Shown: positions 26,301 through 33,517 of the stretch, piece by piece | Layout: each line of letters begins with the position of its first letter | How positions within the stretch are numbered: position 1 is the first letter of the stretch | NCBI GenBank assembly: GCA_030998225.1 | Contig: JAPYXD010000680.1 | Coordinates: 8,680,001-8,744,000 of the forward strand | Length of the DNA: 64,000 bases | Origin: Diplolepis rosae | Taxonomy: Eukaryota > Arthropoda > Insecta > Hymenoptera > Diplolepididae | Reading direction: 5' to 3' | The notes under the pieces: model-generated | Told to the model about the DNA's origin: nothing | The model's input: only the letters and a program-made list of their open reading frames with translations | Database searches by the model: none | Translations under genes and position numbers: made by a program

Positions 26301-26935
26301 ATGGCCGGAACTAGTCGCGAAATATCAAGTGCAATGGACGAGAATCATGATGAATACTAGATTAGATTCGAGTGTACGCATAAAAACTCGTATACGCACC
26401 AAAGTCACATAAAATAGAATATATGCCAATGCTCACAATTCGGGTAATTACGAGACTCGCTTAAAATGCTTGCAGGACTGATTGCGCCTCGGCTTCGATC
26501 TCCTGCGAGCATTGTCGCTCGTCGCGTGATAACCCTCATTATGCGCCTAGGCACATAATATACTATTAATATATATCAATTAAATTCGAGAAATTCATTT
26601 AACTTCAACATTAATTTTATAATTATTGTTAGGAGATGATATTTTGAAACTTAAATTGACCTTTGTAGTATATTATCGTCGCCGCGTAGGATGTAGTTTC
26701 ACTTGTTAATGGCTTTCCATCAGCTTTCCCTTCCAATAACGACTCAGATTCTGCAAAATAAGATGAAGAGAAAATAATTACTTTCATGATAGCTGGATGT
26801 TCCAAAGAATTTATTAATTATATGCAATATAGATTAATAACAAGAAATTTAAAAAATAATAGGTTATATTAATCACTAGATTTACTTACTTATAACAACG
26901 AAAATGTTCAGGAAAACAAAGAAAATTATTTTCAT
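8367..26935 (-). CDS. SPH-B: secreted, non-catalytic S1-family serine protease homologue
   Basis: Reconstructed exons: 26935-26890 (signal peptide MKIIFFVFLNIFVVI), 26750-26661 (SLLEGKADGKPLTSE), 18454-18288, a damaged exon near 17812-17737, 15776-15528 and 8588-8367. Phases match SPH-A throughout, and the 15776-15528 exon is exactly 249 nt in both genes. The His region reads CVLTIGHEA (family norm TAAHC), so the histidine stays. The disulphide-like pair SRCFD and TQFCG stays. The Ser region GDSGGP is replaced by VEEGAGLIQG, so the nucleophile is gone. A C-terminal extension after FEKVGL ends in SRLGD. The product is about 257 residues if the Asp exon is skipped, and the frame holds either way. 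Intron 2 exceeds 8 kb and is filled with transposons. The gene is either a decaying copy or one that tolerates loss of the Asp segment. Confidence 0.72.
8882..9980. mobile_element. Foldback element FB, copy 1 (large compound palindrome)
   Basis: Two direct modules (8882-9040 and 9410-9625) begin ATTATGTG(G/C)CTAGGCGCATA and contain GCGACAATGCTC, a GAAGCC/GAGGC array and CGTAATTACCCGAATTGTG. Around the second module lie long inverted arms, about 9050-9405 and 9630-9975, sharing GCTACTGTTGAGAGTAGC-type words, GCATGCGT and GAGAAAATCAAAATGG. Related copies lie at 26159-26567 and 36780-36963. No open frame codes for a recognised protein. Confidence 0.75.
10093..10470 (+). repeat. Repeat R1, partial decayed copy
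   Basis: It shares GGTATTGGTTTTATGTGA, TTTTTACGAAAGTGTCTGT, CCTGAAGGC.AATAGAGCC and AATGAGAATGT with the long R1 copies at 23687 and 37928. The middle is deleted. Confidence 0.65.
10638..11018. mobile_element. AT-rich palindromic MITE family K, reference copy (381 bp)
   Basis: The ends CACTCAGAAAAAAGATTTG and CATTTAGAAAAAATATTTG are inverted and flanked by direct TATA (10634-10637 and 11019-11022). The interior is built of TTTGATTCAAA-like words on both strands. A 4-bp target and CAC termini resemble Chapaev-type (CMC) elements, which is an inference. This copy is uninterrupted and serves as the empty-site reference for the nested copies at 49.6-52.8 and 58.3-60.4 kb. Confidence 0.75.
11401..12236. 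mobile_element. Foldback element with 260-bp inverted arms
   Basis: The left arm (11401-11668) and right arm (about 11975-12236) are near-perfect reverse complements. Both carry CTATCACGTCAGGA, TTGAGGTTATGTGCT, AGGGCGCAAGAAAT and GATACGGCCATATCAAG or their complements. They are separated by about 300 bases. The open frames at 11492-11767 and 11792-12145 are mirror images of these arms and not genes. Confidence 0.85.
12485..12970. repeat. Degenerate CAGAACTCTTGGAAC repeat with a poly-G run
   Basis: CTCAGAACTCTTGGAACTTT followed by TCAAAATTTG occurs at about 12519 and 12666. Related GAACTCTAGAACTAT words follow. A run of about ten G lies near 12497 and a G-rich run at 12826-12842. The minus-strand open frame at 12487-12801 is made of this repeat. 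Confidence 0.6.
13285..14320. mobile_element. Palindromic element split by a TTAA insertion
   Basis: The left end AACTGCCTGCTCAAGACCGA mirrors a right end that reads CGCTTGGCCTTAA, is interrupted at TTAA, then resumes as GCAGGCAGTT at 14309. The internal arms (AGATCAAATTTAGACA and its complement) meet near 13480. It is non-coding. Confidence 0.75.
13625..14308. mobile_element. TTAA-target element, doubled hairpin form (676 bp)
   Basis: TTAA flanks (13625-13628 and 14305-14308) enclose ends GGGCATGTGATACTT and AAGTATCACATGCCC, shared with 7243-7433. The interior holds two successive palindromes (about 13660-13935 and 13980-14265). Each has GGTTTCTACAT at its outer edge and a TAGTCTATCT-type word inside. 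The open frame at 14079-14408 is a shadow of the palindrome. Confidence 0.8.
14617..14993. mobile_element. MITE with CCCAAGTAAAAA ends containing a family K-like relic
   Basis: CCCAAGTAAAAACT at 14618 mirrors TTTTTTACTTGGGAG ending near 14993. The subterminal word GCAGAATTTCTGCAG is itself a palindrome and recurs as GCAGAAATTCTGCGG. The centre (14698-14856) resembles family K, with TTTCTTTGAT words. Confidence 0.6.
16209..16722. mobile_element. Foldback MITE with 190-bp arms
   Basis: The left arm (16209-16402) and right arm (16528-16722) are close reverse complements. They include repeated GCTATCGTAAA at the outer ends, CATGAATGAGGCAAAATAAA, and CATAATACCTGTCATT at the inner edge. The spacer is about 125 bases. 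The inner word CATAATACCTGTCA recurs in the 45.0-47.3 kb palindrome, so the two families are related. Confidence 0.8.
16723..17650. mobile_element. TTAA-target element (GGGAGGATTCTAC family), 920 bp
   Basis: TTAA at 16723-16726 and 17647-17650 encloses inverted ends GGGAGGATTCTACTTTGTTG and CAACAAAGTAGAATCCTCCC. It is inserted directly at the outer end of the foldback MITE. Small open frames (16769-16957, 17112-17294, 17343-17558) resemble no transposase. The ends resemble those of the 51394-52671 element. Probably a non-autonomous piggyBac-like element. Confidence 0.8.
17737..17812 (-). pseudogene. Candidate damaged exon 4 (Asp exon) of SPH-B
   Basis: After a TTTAAATAG acceptor the minus strand reads SSTGEQIVLERSQVVSVLVD and then TGA. 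In SPH-A the same position reads TTIGNRIHVEKIDLLD. One frame over, just past the stop, DPHNLGIRKYE resembles the AHDLALIR segment with Asp changed to Asn. This looks like an exon broken by a frameshift. It has the right order and phase, but the similarity is weak and could be chance. Confidence 0.35.
17820..18280. other. SPH-B intron, nothing further recognised
   Basis: AT-rich intron sequence between the 18454-18288 exon and the candidate exon 4. No repeat family was assigned. Confidence 0.4.
18681..20407 (+). mobile_element. Mariner relic with duplicated 3' end
   Basis: The 5' terminus TTAGGTGCGCAACTAAGTTC at 18681 is followed by mariner 5' UTR-like DNA. The transposase body is absent. Instead there is about 1.2 kb of unrelated AT-rich DNA, including a 23-base direct repeat at 18780 and 18995. 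The mariner 3' end, ending CAGCAGGAACTTAGTTG, then occurs twice in tandem (about 20047-20212 and 20241-20407). The same terminus occurs at 41637 and 48943. Confidence 0.7.
20823..21843 (+). pseudogene. Ty3/Gypsy retrotransposon relic: protease-like and partial reverse transcriptase
   Basis: The first open part (20823-21179) has IIGIPFMHSYKFNLSN and LELNGVKHKL, resembling the end of a retroviral-type aspartyl protease domain. From about 21384 a second part shows VIDFRELNERT and then, at 21484-21843, CFVYLDDIVVFG (catalytic YLDD), LQPDKCEYL, EFEYLGNVIT and FLGLSNFYQ. These are reverse transcriptase motifs of the Gypsy group. The region between the first and later RT motifs is shortened. RNase H, integrase and clear LTRs were not found. 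It is inactive and lies in intron 2 of SPH-B. Confidence 0.8.
21843..21910 (+). repeat. Repeat R1, short fragment
   Basis: GACCCCCTGAGTCAGAAAAA and AAAAGTGTCTGTCTGTCT match the head of R1. The fragment abuts the Gypsy relic. Confidence 0.6.
21910..23686. other. Intronic DNA of SPH-B, no gene
   Basis: AT-rich sequence with a TTCGA-rich repeat relic (22650-22815) and a pyrimidine-rich tract (about 23355-23455). The phrase TTGAGAATATCTCATAA followed by AGTCGGGTC occurs both at about 20708 and 22063, flanking the Gypsy relic. It could be a remnant of paired termini. No coding region is supported. Confidence 0.4.
23687..25100 (+). repeat. Repeat R1, long copy (about 1.4 kb)
   Basis: It starts at GATGAGAAGGTATTGG and runs through GACCCCCTGAGTCAGAAAAA and a TCTGTCTGTC run. 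It continues through several blocks built on (T/C)GAGATACGAAA and CTACAAATT, to GATGAGAATGTGCCCGCGAA and GCGGGCAG. The last 370 bases hold several GCGAAGC hairpins. The matching copy at 37928-39242 is inverted. Fragments lie at 10093, 21843, 27262 and 63388. No open frame is conserved. The hairpin at one end recalls Helitrons, but no clear CTRR terminus was seen. Confidence 0.75.
25747..26158 (+). pseudogene. Gypsy-type reverse transcriptase, N-terminal fragment cut by FB
   Basis: An open frame without a start reads EVLRDGITEPTNSPFSSATV, DYRFCVDYRRLNDQTV and FSCLDLKAYYH. These are motifs 0-2 of a Ty3/Gypsy reverse transcriptase, up to the first catalytic Asp. After AYYH the frame runs into the end of the FB element, which disrupts it. 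The upstream 25290-25750 region is much richer in GC than its surroundings and probably belongs to the same retroelement, but no gag motifs were recognised. Confidence 0.75.
26159..26567 (-). mobile_element. Foldback element FB, copy 2
   Basis: It contains the FB words CAGCGGAGCGTAATCTTCTG, GCGTTGGCACCGTACT, GAGAAAATCAAAATGG and CGTAATTACGAGACTCGCTT, and ends GCGCCTAGGCACATAATATA. Its left end lies inside the reverse transcriptase frame, giving a precise insertion point. Confidence 0.75.
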
Positions 26936-27050
26936 TTTAGATCGCTTAGAAAAACTTCGGCTACTTTTTATTTCATATGGATACGAATATCGGTTATATA
27001 TACTCGTCAGCATACACATACAATTAACAATTCTGTATTCCCTTAACCGT
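26568..27050 (-). repeat. Segmental duplication shared with 225-750 (SPH promoter, exons 1-2 and flanks)
   Basis: From the AATTCGA(G/C)AAATTCATTTAA word through exon 2, intron 1, exon 1 and the TATA region to CATACACATACAAT, this stretch aligns base by base with 225-750. SPH-D carries about 38 extra bases upstream of its ATG. The duplication ends just past the promoter. Confidence 0.75.
26994..27000 (-). promoter_or_regulatory. TATA box of SPH-B
   Basis: TATATAA on the minus strand, about 60 bases before the ATG at 26935. It is conserved with SPH-D. Confidence 0.55.
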
Positions 27051-27051
27051 T

Positions 27052-27204
27052 AATGATAAGAAATTTTTTGTTGATATTTCCTCATTATTATGTGCTTTAT
27101 GGATTGAAGAATATGATTCAAATGGCTTACTTGTTCTTTGCATGAAAGCAATTCAATTAACACCTCACAAAAGTAAACTCGGAGAACTATTTGAATTTCA
27201 GTAA
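27052..27204 (+). pseudogene. Orphan coding-like fragment, 50 residues
   Basis: An open frame without an ATG reads FFVDISSLLCALWIEEYDSN and GLLVLCMKAIQLTPHKSK, ending FEFQ and TAA. The amino acid mix looks like a folded protein rather than AT-rich noise. It begins where the SPH promoter duplication ends. I do not recognise the family. It may be a captured exon or transposon remnant. Confidence 0.3.
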
Positions 27205-27261
27205 AATTAACTTAAACAAACTATAGTAAACTCAACTGGATTTTAGTCACTTTAAAAAAAA

Positions 27262-27378
27262 AATCTTACTTTTATGTGAAAAACCACTTTCTGAACTTTC
27301 ATCAAATCTTTAGGTTTCGAGACCCCCTGAGTCAGAAAAAACAGTTTTTTTGGAAACGACTGTCTGTCTGTAATATAT
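27262..27378 (+). repeat. Repeat R1, fragment hit by a Tc1/mariner element
   Basis: CATCAAATCTTTAGG, GAGACCCCCTGAGTCAGAAA and CTGTCTGTCTG match R1. The fragment stops at the left end of the 27379 element. Confidence 0.6.
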
Positions 27379-28683
27379 AAAGGGTTTTCCAATGGGGACT
27401 TAACAATTTTATCTATGAATAAAACACAGAAATATTTGAGATATTGAGTTCAAATTTATTGTGGGTGTAGTGCAAGCATTACATTTTATAAATGAAATTC
27501 GATATCAGTCATATGACCACCACGAGCCCGTTTACAGCGGTCGATTCTTTGGACCCAATTTTCCACCACTCTGGCACACATTTCAACCGGAACGTTGGCA
27601 ATTTCGCGTTGGATGTTGTCTTTGAGGTCGTCTAAGTTGCTGGCTTGTTTGCATAGACCAGTGACTTGATATGGCCCCTTAAAAAGAAATCCAATGGCAT
27701 TAGATCGCATGAACGAGGCGGCCATTCGACCGGACCATTTCTTGAGATAACACGTTCACAGAATTGGCCTTTCAATAAATCGATTGTGACGCGTGTTATG
27801 AGGCTGGTGGCACCGTCTTGTTGAAACCACATATCGTTGATGTCAAGTTCATCCAATTCTGACCACAAATAATCTTCTAACATAGCACGATAGCGCTCTC
27901 CATTGACGGTAACATGACCGTCGTTTTCATGCACGAAAAAATACGGCCCAATCACACCTCCGGCATGAAAACCGCACCAAACAGTCACTTTTTGCGGATG
28001 AAACGCTGTCTTAAGAAGCACATTTGAGTTTTTTGCTGACCAATAACGCATATTTTGCTTATTAACAAAGCCATTGAGCCGGAAATGAGCTTCATCGCTG
28101 AAGATGATTTTTCGATGAAATTCTTCATTTTCTTCAAGCTTTGCCAGAGCTCATTTGGAGAAGTTTCGGCGTTTCAAATGATCAAGTGGCTTTAGTTCTT
28201 GAGTAAATTTAATCTTGAAAGCATGTAGGCCAAGATCTTTTCGCATAATACGTCACAGTGTCGTTTGAGCGATGCCCAATTCTTGAGAACGACGTGGAAT
28301 CGACTGATTTGGCTGATTTTGAATCGATGCACTTATGGCTGCGATTATTTCTTCGCTTCGAGCAATATGACATCTTTTTGGCACCGGAACGTCCAATAGT
28401 GTAAATTTGGTCTCGAGTTTATCCACTATAGCACGCACAGCCTGTCGGGTGGGACGATTATTACGGCCGTAAATTGTAGTAAGCGCTCTTAAAGTGGCAA
28501 CCACCGACTCAGAATTTCGGTAGTCTTTTTTAATAATTTCCAAACGTTGCTGGTTCGTGAACTTTACCATGATGAAAATGTTGACTTTAACTGACGTTTT
28601 AACATTGACAGTTCATTAAAAAAGTTTAAGGGTGCGTTCATATAAAGATACGAATTTGTTATGTCCCTATTGGAAAACCCTTT
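27379..28683 (-). mobile_element. Tc1/mariner element (DD41D type), copy 1
   Basis: The inverted ends are AAAGGGTTTTCCAAT(G/A)GGGAC. At 1305 bp it is the same length class as copy 2 (49774-51079). It carries a decayed transposase on the minus strand. Confidence 0.85.
27486..28570 (-). pseudogene. Tc1/mariner transposase, copy 1, broken
   Basis: The protein starts MVKFTNQQRLEIIKK with a helix-turn-helix domain of the insect DUF4817-like type (ATLRAL, GRNNRPTRQAVRAIVDK, RRSQELGIAQTTL). The catalytic segments IIFSDEAHF, MWFQQDGATS and SCDLMPLDFF follow. It is disabled by a TGA after IAQTTL (28250-28252, in place of a Trp codon), another stop near 28150 and a frameshift near 27640. The family normally has about 360 residues. 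Confidence 0.85.
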
Positions 28684-28698
28684 GTGTTGTATATATAC

Positions 28699-29153
28699 AG
28701 GTTAAGGCACATAAAGTGTTGCAGAGCGGTGGCACTCAAACTATTGATCATATCTAAAAATGTTTCAGACAAAAGTTTTAGTGTTCGAGAAGGCCGTTAT
28801 AATGGATCACCCTATTTCTTTATCGGTGGAGGTGCTGAAGCTACGTCAAGGTCAACTCCACTTTTTTAAATGGAACCAGGTATTTTTTTCGATGACATTA
28901 TTACCGATCTTAAGACGAATTCAGCGACCTACAATACAAGGTCATTCTAGTCATCGAACAAAAAATACATGGTTCCATTTAAAAAAGTGGAGTTGTCCTT
29001 GACGTAGCTTCAGCGCCTCCACCGATAAAGAAATAGGATGGTCCAGTATGACGGCCTTTTCGAACACTGAAACTTTTGTCTGAAATATTTTTGGATATGA
29101 TCAATAGTTTGAGTGCTATCGCTCTGTAACACTTTAGGTGCCTCACCCTTTAT
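28699..29153. mobile_element. Near-perfect hairpin element, about 190-bp arms
   Basis: The left arm runs from GGTTAAGGCACATAAAGTGT through CTATTTCTTTATCGGTGGAG to ACCAGGTATTTTTT. The right arm is its complement, from AAAAAATACATGGTTCC to AGTGTTACAGAG and GGTGCCTCACC. The loop is about 55 bases. The open frames here are shadows of the arms. Confidence 0.8.
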
Positions 29154-29227
29154 ATATTGGTTTCGGACAGTGCTCATAAATATCTACTAATTATCCCATC
29201 ATATTAAATAGTTAACGAGAAAATTAT

Positions 29228-29652
29228 CTACAAATTTGAATAATCAATATTACTTGGTGTAATCACGAAACTTTCCTGACCGGGATGTTCGTCGTCCTTG
29301 ATGTCTTCACGACCTTCTTTGAATCGTTTAAACCACTCATGGACTCTGGCACGGAATAAAAAATTGTCACCATACACTTGTTTCATTAATTCAAACCTTT
29401 CAGTAAAAGTTTTACCAAGTTTCAAACAAAACTTAATATTCGCTCTTTGTCCGAAGTTCATTTTTCGACCGATGCTATAAAAACACTGTCCCTTATGAAG
29501 CAATAACTCGGCTTCTAATTGTCCGTTGGTCATGAAATTTTGACAGAACGTCAGTGAAGGATGTACCTTTCCAACTCCTACTCCCATCAGAAGATAGCGC
29601 CATTATAAATAGCTATTTTGAAAAAGTCTCTTTTATTTTGGAACGCACCTTG
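29228..29652 (-). pseudogene. Mariner transposase, N-terminal fragment with 5' terminus
   Basis: From ATG at 29463 the minus strand encodes MNFGQRANIKFCLKLGKTF, then ERFELMKQVYGDN, RARVHEWFKRFKEGREDI and DDEHPGQ. This is the HTH_48-type DNA-binding domain of mariner transposases. The upstream terminus TACAAGGTGCGTTCC ends at 29652. The catalytic domain and the other terminus are missing. Confidence 0.8.
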
Positions 29653-30200
29653 TATGTTCGCTTGCAAAAAAACTTGAACTGAGAACATTGATTCGTATAG
29701 GTATTTATTAACAATACATCGAAGTCGTGCAATTTTTTATGAAAAAAACTTTATAATGACAAGTTTGACCATTTCGTGTGTAATGTGTGCGTGCTTTCAC
29801 GCAGTTTGACAGTTTGCCTAGTCTGATTTGCCTTTTTCTCGCAAAAGCAGAACTATAAGACAAGATGGCTATACGCCGACGTTTGCACACACTCCGCGAC
29901 TAAATGTATTCTTTTCTATAAATTTCGGACTCTGTCCCTTAAATAATAAGTTAATAGTATAACATGTGTAAAAATCATATTGACTCTAAATAATATAATA
30001 TTTATTTACTAAAAAGTATTTTCTGTCACACGTTTATTTCATTCATAATTTGCAATTGGCGCACTTTTTAATTGTTCGCGCGAAGTTTTCCGAGCATTTA
30101 ATTATTTATGCTTTTATTACTGCCGGCCGGTACAGTTCCACGTGCGTGTTGCTTTCTCGCGTCTTTTTCTTGGTGTATTTCGTAGTGATTTTAATTGTTA

Positions 30201-33200
30201 ATGATTACGAATAAATATTTCGTGAAGGAGAATGGTACCGACATTTTGTGCAACGTTCTTACTTTTATAAGTAAGTATTATCGTTTTTTATACGTAAATC
30301 TTAAAAGTGTATACTTAACGTCTTTTATTTATATTTTAAATTTTTGCCAAAAAATATAAGCAGAATACAGAGAAATCTTTATTCTGCGATTTTGGATTGA
30401 AGCACTTCTCTTTTAATATATCTGTTACGTTTTTAACACAAAGAAATGTTGCTTATTCAATTTCTCTAAATAGAAAACATGAAATTTTTCATTTTCAAAA
30501 TTTTAATTGATTTCCAAGGGACATTTTGGTTCTTAACTTTTTTCTGAATTAAAAAAGGCACTTTTTCAAAATCCTAATATTTTTCTTGACCTGAGGGAGG
30601 AGAATGTTTTATTATTATTATTTCACTTAAGATTAAAGGAGAGAATTGTTCTTTTCCTGTCGTCGTTTTAAATAAAGAGGGAGAAAATAGTATATTGTGC
30701 AACTGGATAAAATAAAGGTTTTTCCTGACCTCCTAGTAGAAAAACTTAGTTTTTAAACTTTAAAACAATAGATCAGAGTTTAGCATATATTTTCTTTTGA
30801 GCTAATGCCTAATTTTTAAGTTCTTACAAATATACTTGCTCAAACTTGAAATTTATGAATTTGAAATGTTTTTAATAGAGATTGATTGCATTAATTGGCA
30901 GATAAGTAAATTACTTCTAATGAAAAAAATTATTTAGCTTTCAAACCTTGAATGTTTTACTTTCAATGGCGGCGAAACTTTTTTCCAACTTCGGGAACAA
31001 CCCAGAATTTCATTCTTGCATTTTAACGATCACTCTGATGTTTTTTCAATACTGCAGATTACAAATTTTTATTTTTCAACAGTTACATTTAAAAATTTAA
31101 ATGATTGGCAATATATTTCTAGCACATTTTTCAGGAACTAAAAAACTTCTGAACGAAATAATCGAGAAGGCAAAAAGGCCGAGAGTTCCTGACGCTAAAA
31201 CTTTGCAATCACTGAGTGAAAATTCAGCTGATGATGAACCTGCTCGAAAAACTGCAGCTGTATTAGGAATTAAGGTAAATATTGTTTTTTTTTAAATACA
31301 TTATATAATTGCAGTATGTTTCACTTGAAACTTTTATGATGAAAAAAAACTTCTTTAGCGAGAGAATAATCAAAAGGTTAAAAGAAACCTGGAAAAAAAA
31401 CTTCTTGCTCTCAAATAAAAAAGAGGGGCTACTACTAGTAACTTCGATGGGAATGAATCTCAGGTATATTGTTTAATTCTAAACGATGCACGTCTTCTTT
31501 TCTTTATTGAAATAGGGAACGCCGCCTAAAAAATCAAAAAATGACTCAACTTCTGAGGTTCATACTGCCGCAAATGTCAGTTTCAACTTGATTCACCCTA
31601 ACTCTCAGATATTAGTTAATTATAATTAGGGACCCAACTAGACTTAAACAAAATTAGATAATATTTGAGCGCACATTAATGATTGGATCGTAATTATTAT
31701 ATTATATAATGGAACGCAAATTTCTTTCGAGCCCCCAATTATAATTCAACTGCATGAAAATATAGTCTAAGAGGAAACCTATCAGTATAACTTGCGCTAA
31801 CCCTTCCCTTCGTGTTAATTCTCGTGTTCAATTTTAATTTCTTCAAATAGGAAGCATCAGATAACATATCAAACACTAATCCGACTTCAGAAGTTTTTGA
31901 AAAAAATTATTCTGATTTCGAGAATGCAAATTCACTTTCAACGTATCAAAGAAAGAAAGTCGAAGCTAAACTTTCACGTCCTCAACCGACAATTATATCA
32001 CATCACAAACTTGTCCAGCCTCTCGTATCCAAAAATAAATTTTGTACTAAGTCACCATTACAAAACATAACAAATAAATTCAATTCTCATGGAATTGAAG
32101 CTTTGACAAATAAGCAAAACTCAACCGTAAAGGCAAAAACACACGAAAATGCCAAGATTCAAGAGGAGACATTAAGTACGTATGCAGAAGGTCGAGTGGC
32201 CTTATAAAATAAAAGTAATACCCAGATGAATTCCCAGATGATGTGAGAAAAAACAATTTCTGAAGTTCGCAACTACGAAAGTGATGCTGTAAAAGCCAGA
32301 GCATTGAAATATGCTCAGAGTGTTCAAAATTTCAAAGATGAAATATTTAATTTACGCAAGCAGGTACAAGACATTTCTAAAGAATGTGAAAGCTTACGGA
32401 ATCTGGTATCGCAAAAGGACACTGAATTATATCGAATAAGACAGCTGAACGAAAATTTGCAGAAATCTTGCATAAACTCTGCTGATGAAATGAAAAGTAA
32501 GAACATATTCGCAAAACATTACAACTAATGCACTATTTTTTCTCAAATATACTAGAAGGTTTTTCTTCTTGCAGCTCTTCTTAAGCAGAATAATAAAAGA
32601 CCGGAAAGACAGATGCTATACAGTGGATATTTACCCGCTGGATATATGAAAAAGGACGATTCTCAAGTCAGTTTCATTATTGTTCATACGTATATATAAA
32701 GGGTTTCCCAATAGGGGTGATATGATTTTGAATGTCCCTATCGGGCTCATTTGAACTGAAATTTTTGACGTCTGCTGTCAGTTGTCATCAGTAAGGTTTG
32801 CCATTTAATCATGAGTAGTTTCACGCTTCCACAACGTTTGGAAATTGTTCAATTATTTTATCAAAATTCGAGAAGTTTTGTCGGTGTTCAAAGAGCATAT
32901 CGTGCAAAATATGGTCGTCATTCTGCTCTATCCACGCTCTCAATTCGTCGAATAACGGATAAGTTGGAGAGTGAATTTACTCTATTGGATACTAAGCCTA
33001 AAAATCGTATGCGTACCGCACGTTCTACACAGAATATAGCCGCCGTACAGGCCAGTATCGAGGAAAACCGTGAATTGTCCGTGCCACGCCGATCTCAGGA
33101 ATTGGGCCTGTCTAGGATGACTACCTGGCGTATTTTGCGATTGGATCTTGGCCTGCATCCCTATAAGATGATTCTGGCCCAAGAACTGAAGCCTAATGAC

Positions 33201-33454
33201 CATCGTTTGCGTTGGGAGTTCGCGGATTGGGCTCTGGAATCAATTGAAAATGATCCCAATTTTCATAAAAAAATCATCTTTTCTAATGAGGCGCATTTTT
33301 GTCTCAAGTCTCGGGGGACATTTGGCCGATATATTCTTTAAATCATAAATGGCATAGAATATCCAATATAATAAAAAAGATTTCGATCAATTCCGAATGA
33401 ATATTCAGTGTTTTTTTTCAATTTCAAAACATATCACCCTTATTGGGAAACCCT

Positions 33455-33517
<63 letters not shown>

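Noticed and set aside
32176..32265. Two in-frame stops (TAA and TGA) between the basic and coiled-coil parts of the BEN gene, first read as pseudogene evidence
   Set aside because: A 90-nt intron with a GTACGT donor and a TCTGAAG acceptor removes both and keeps phase 1, so the gene is not broken there.
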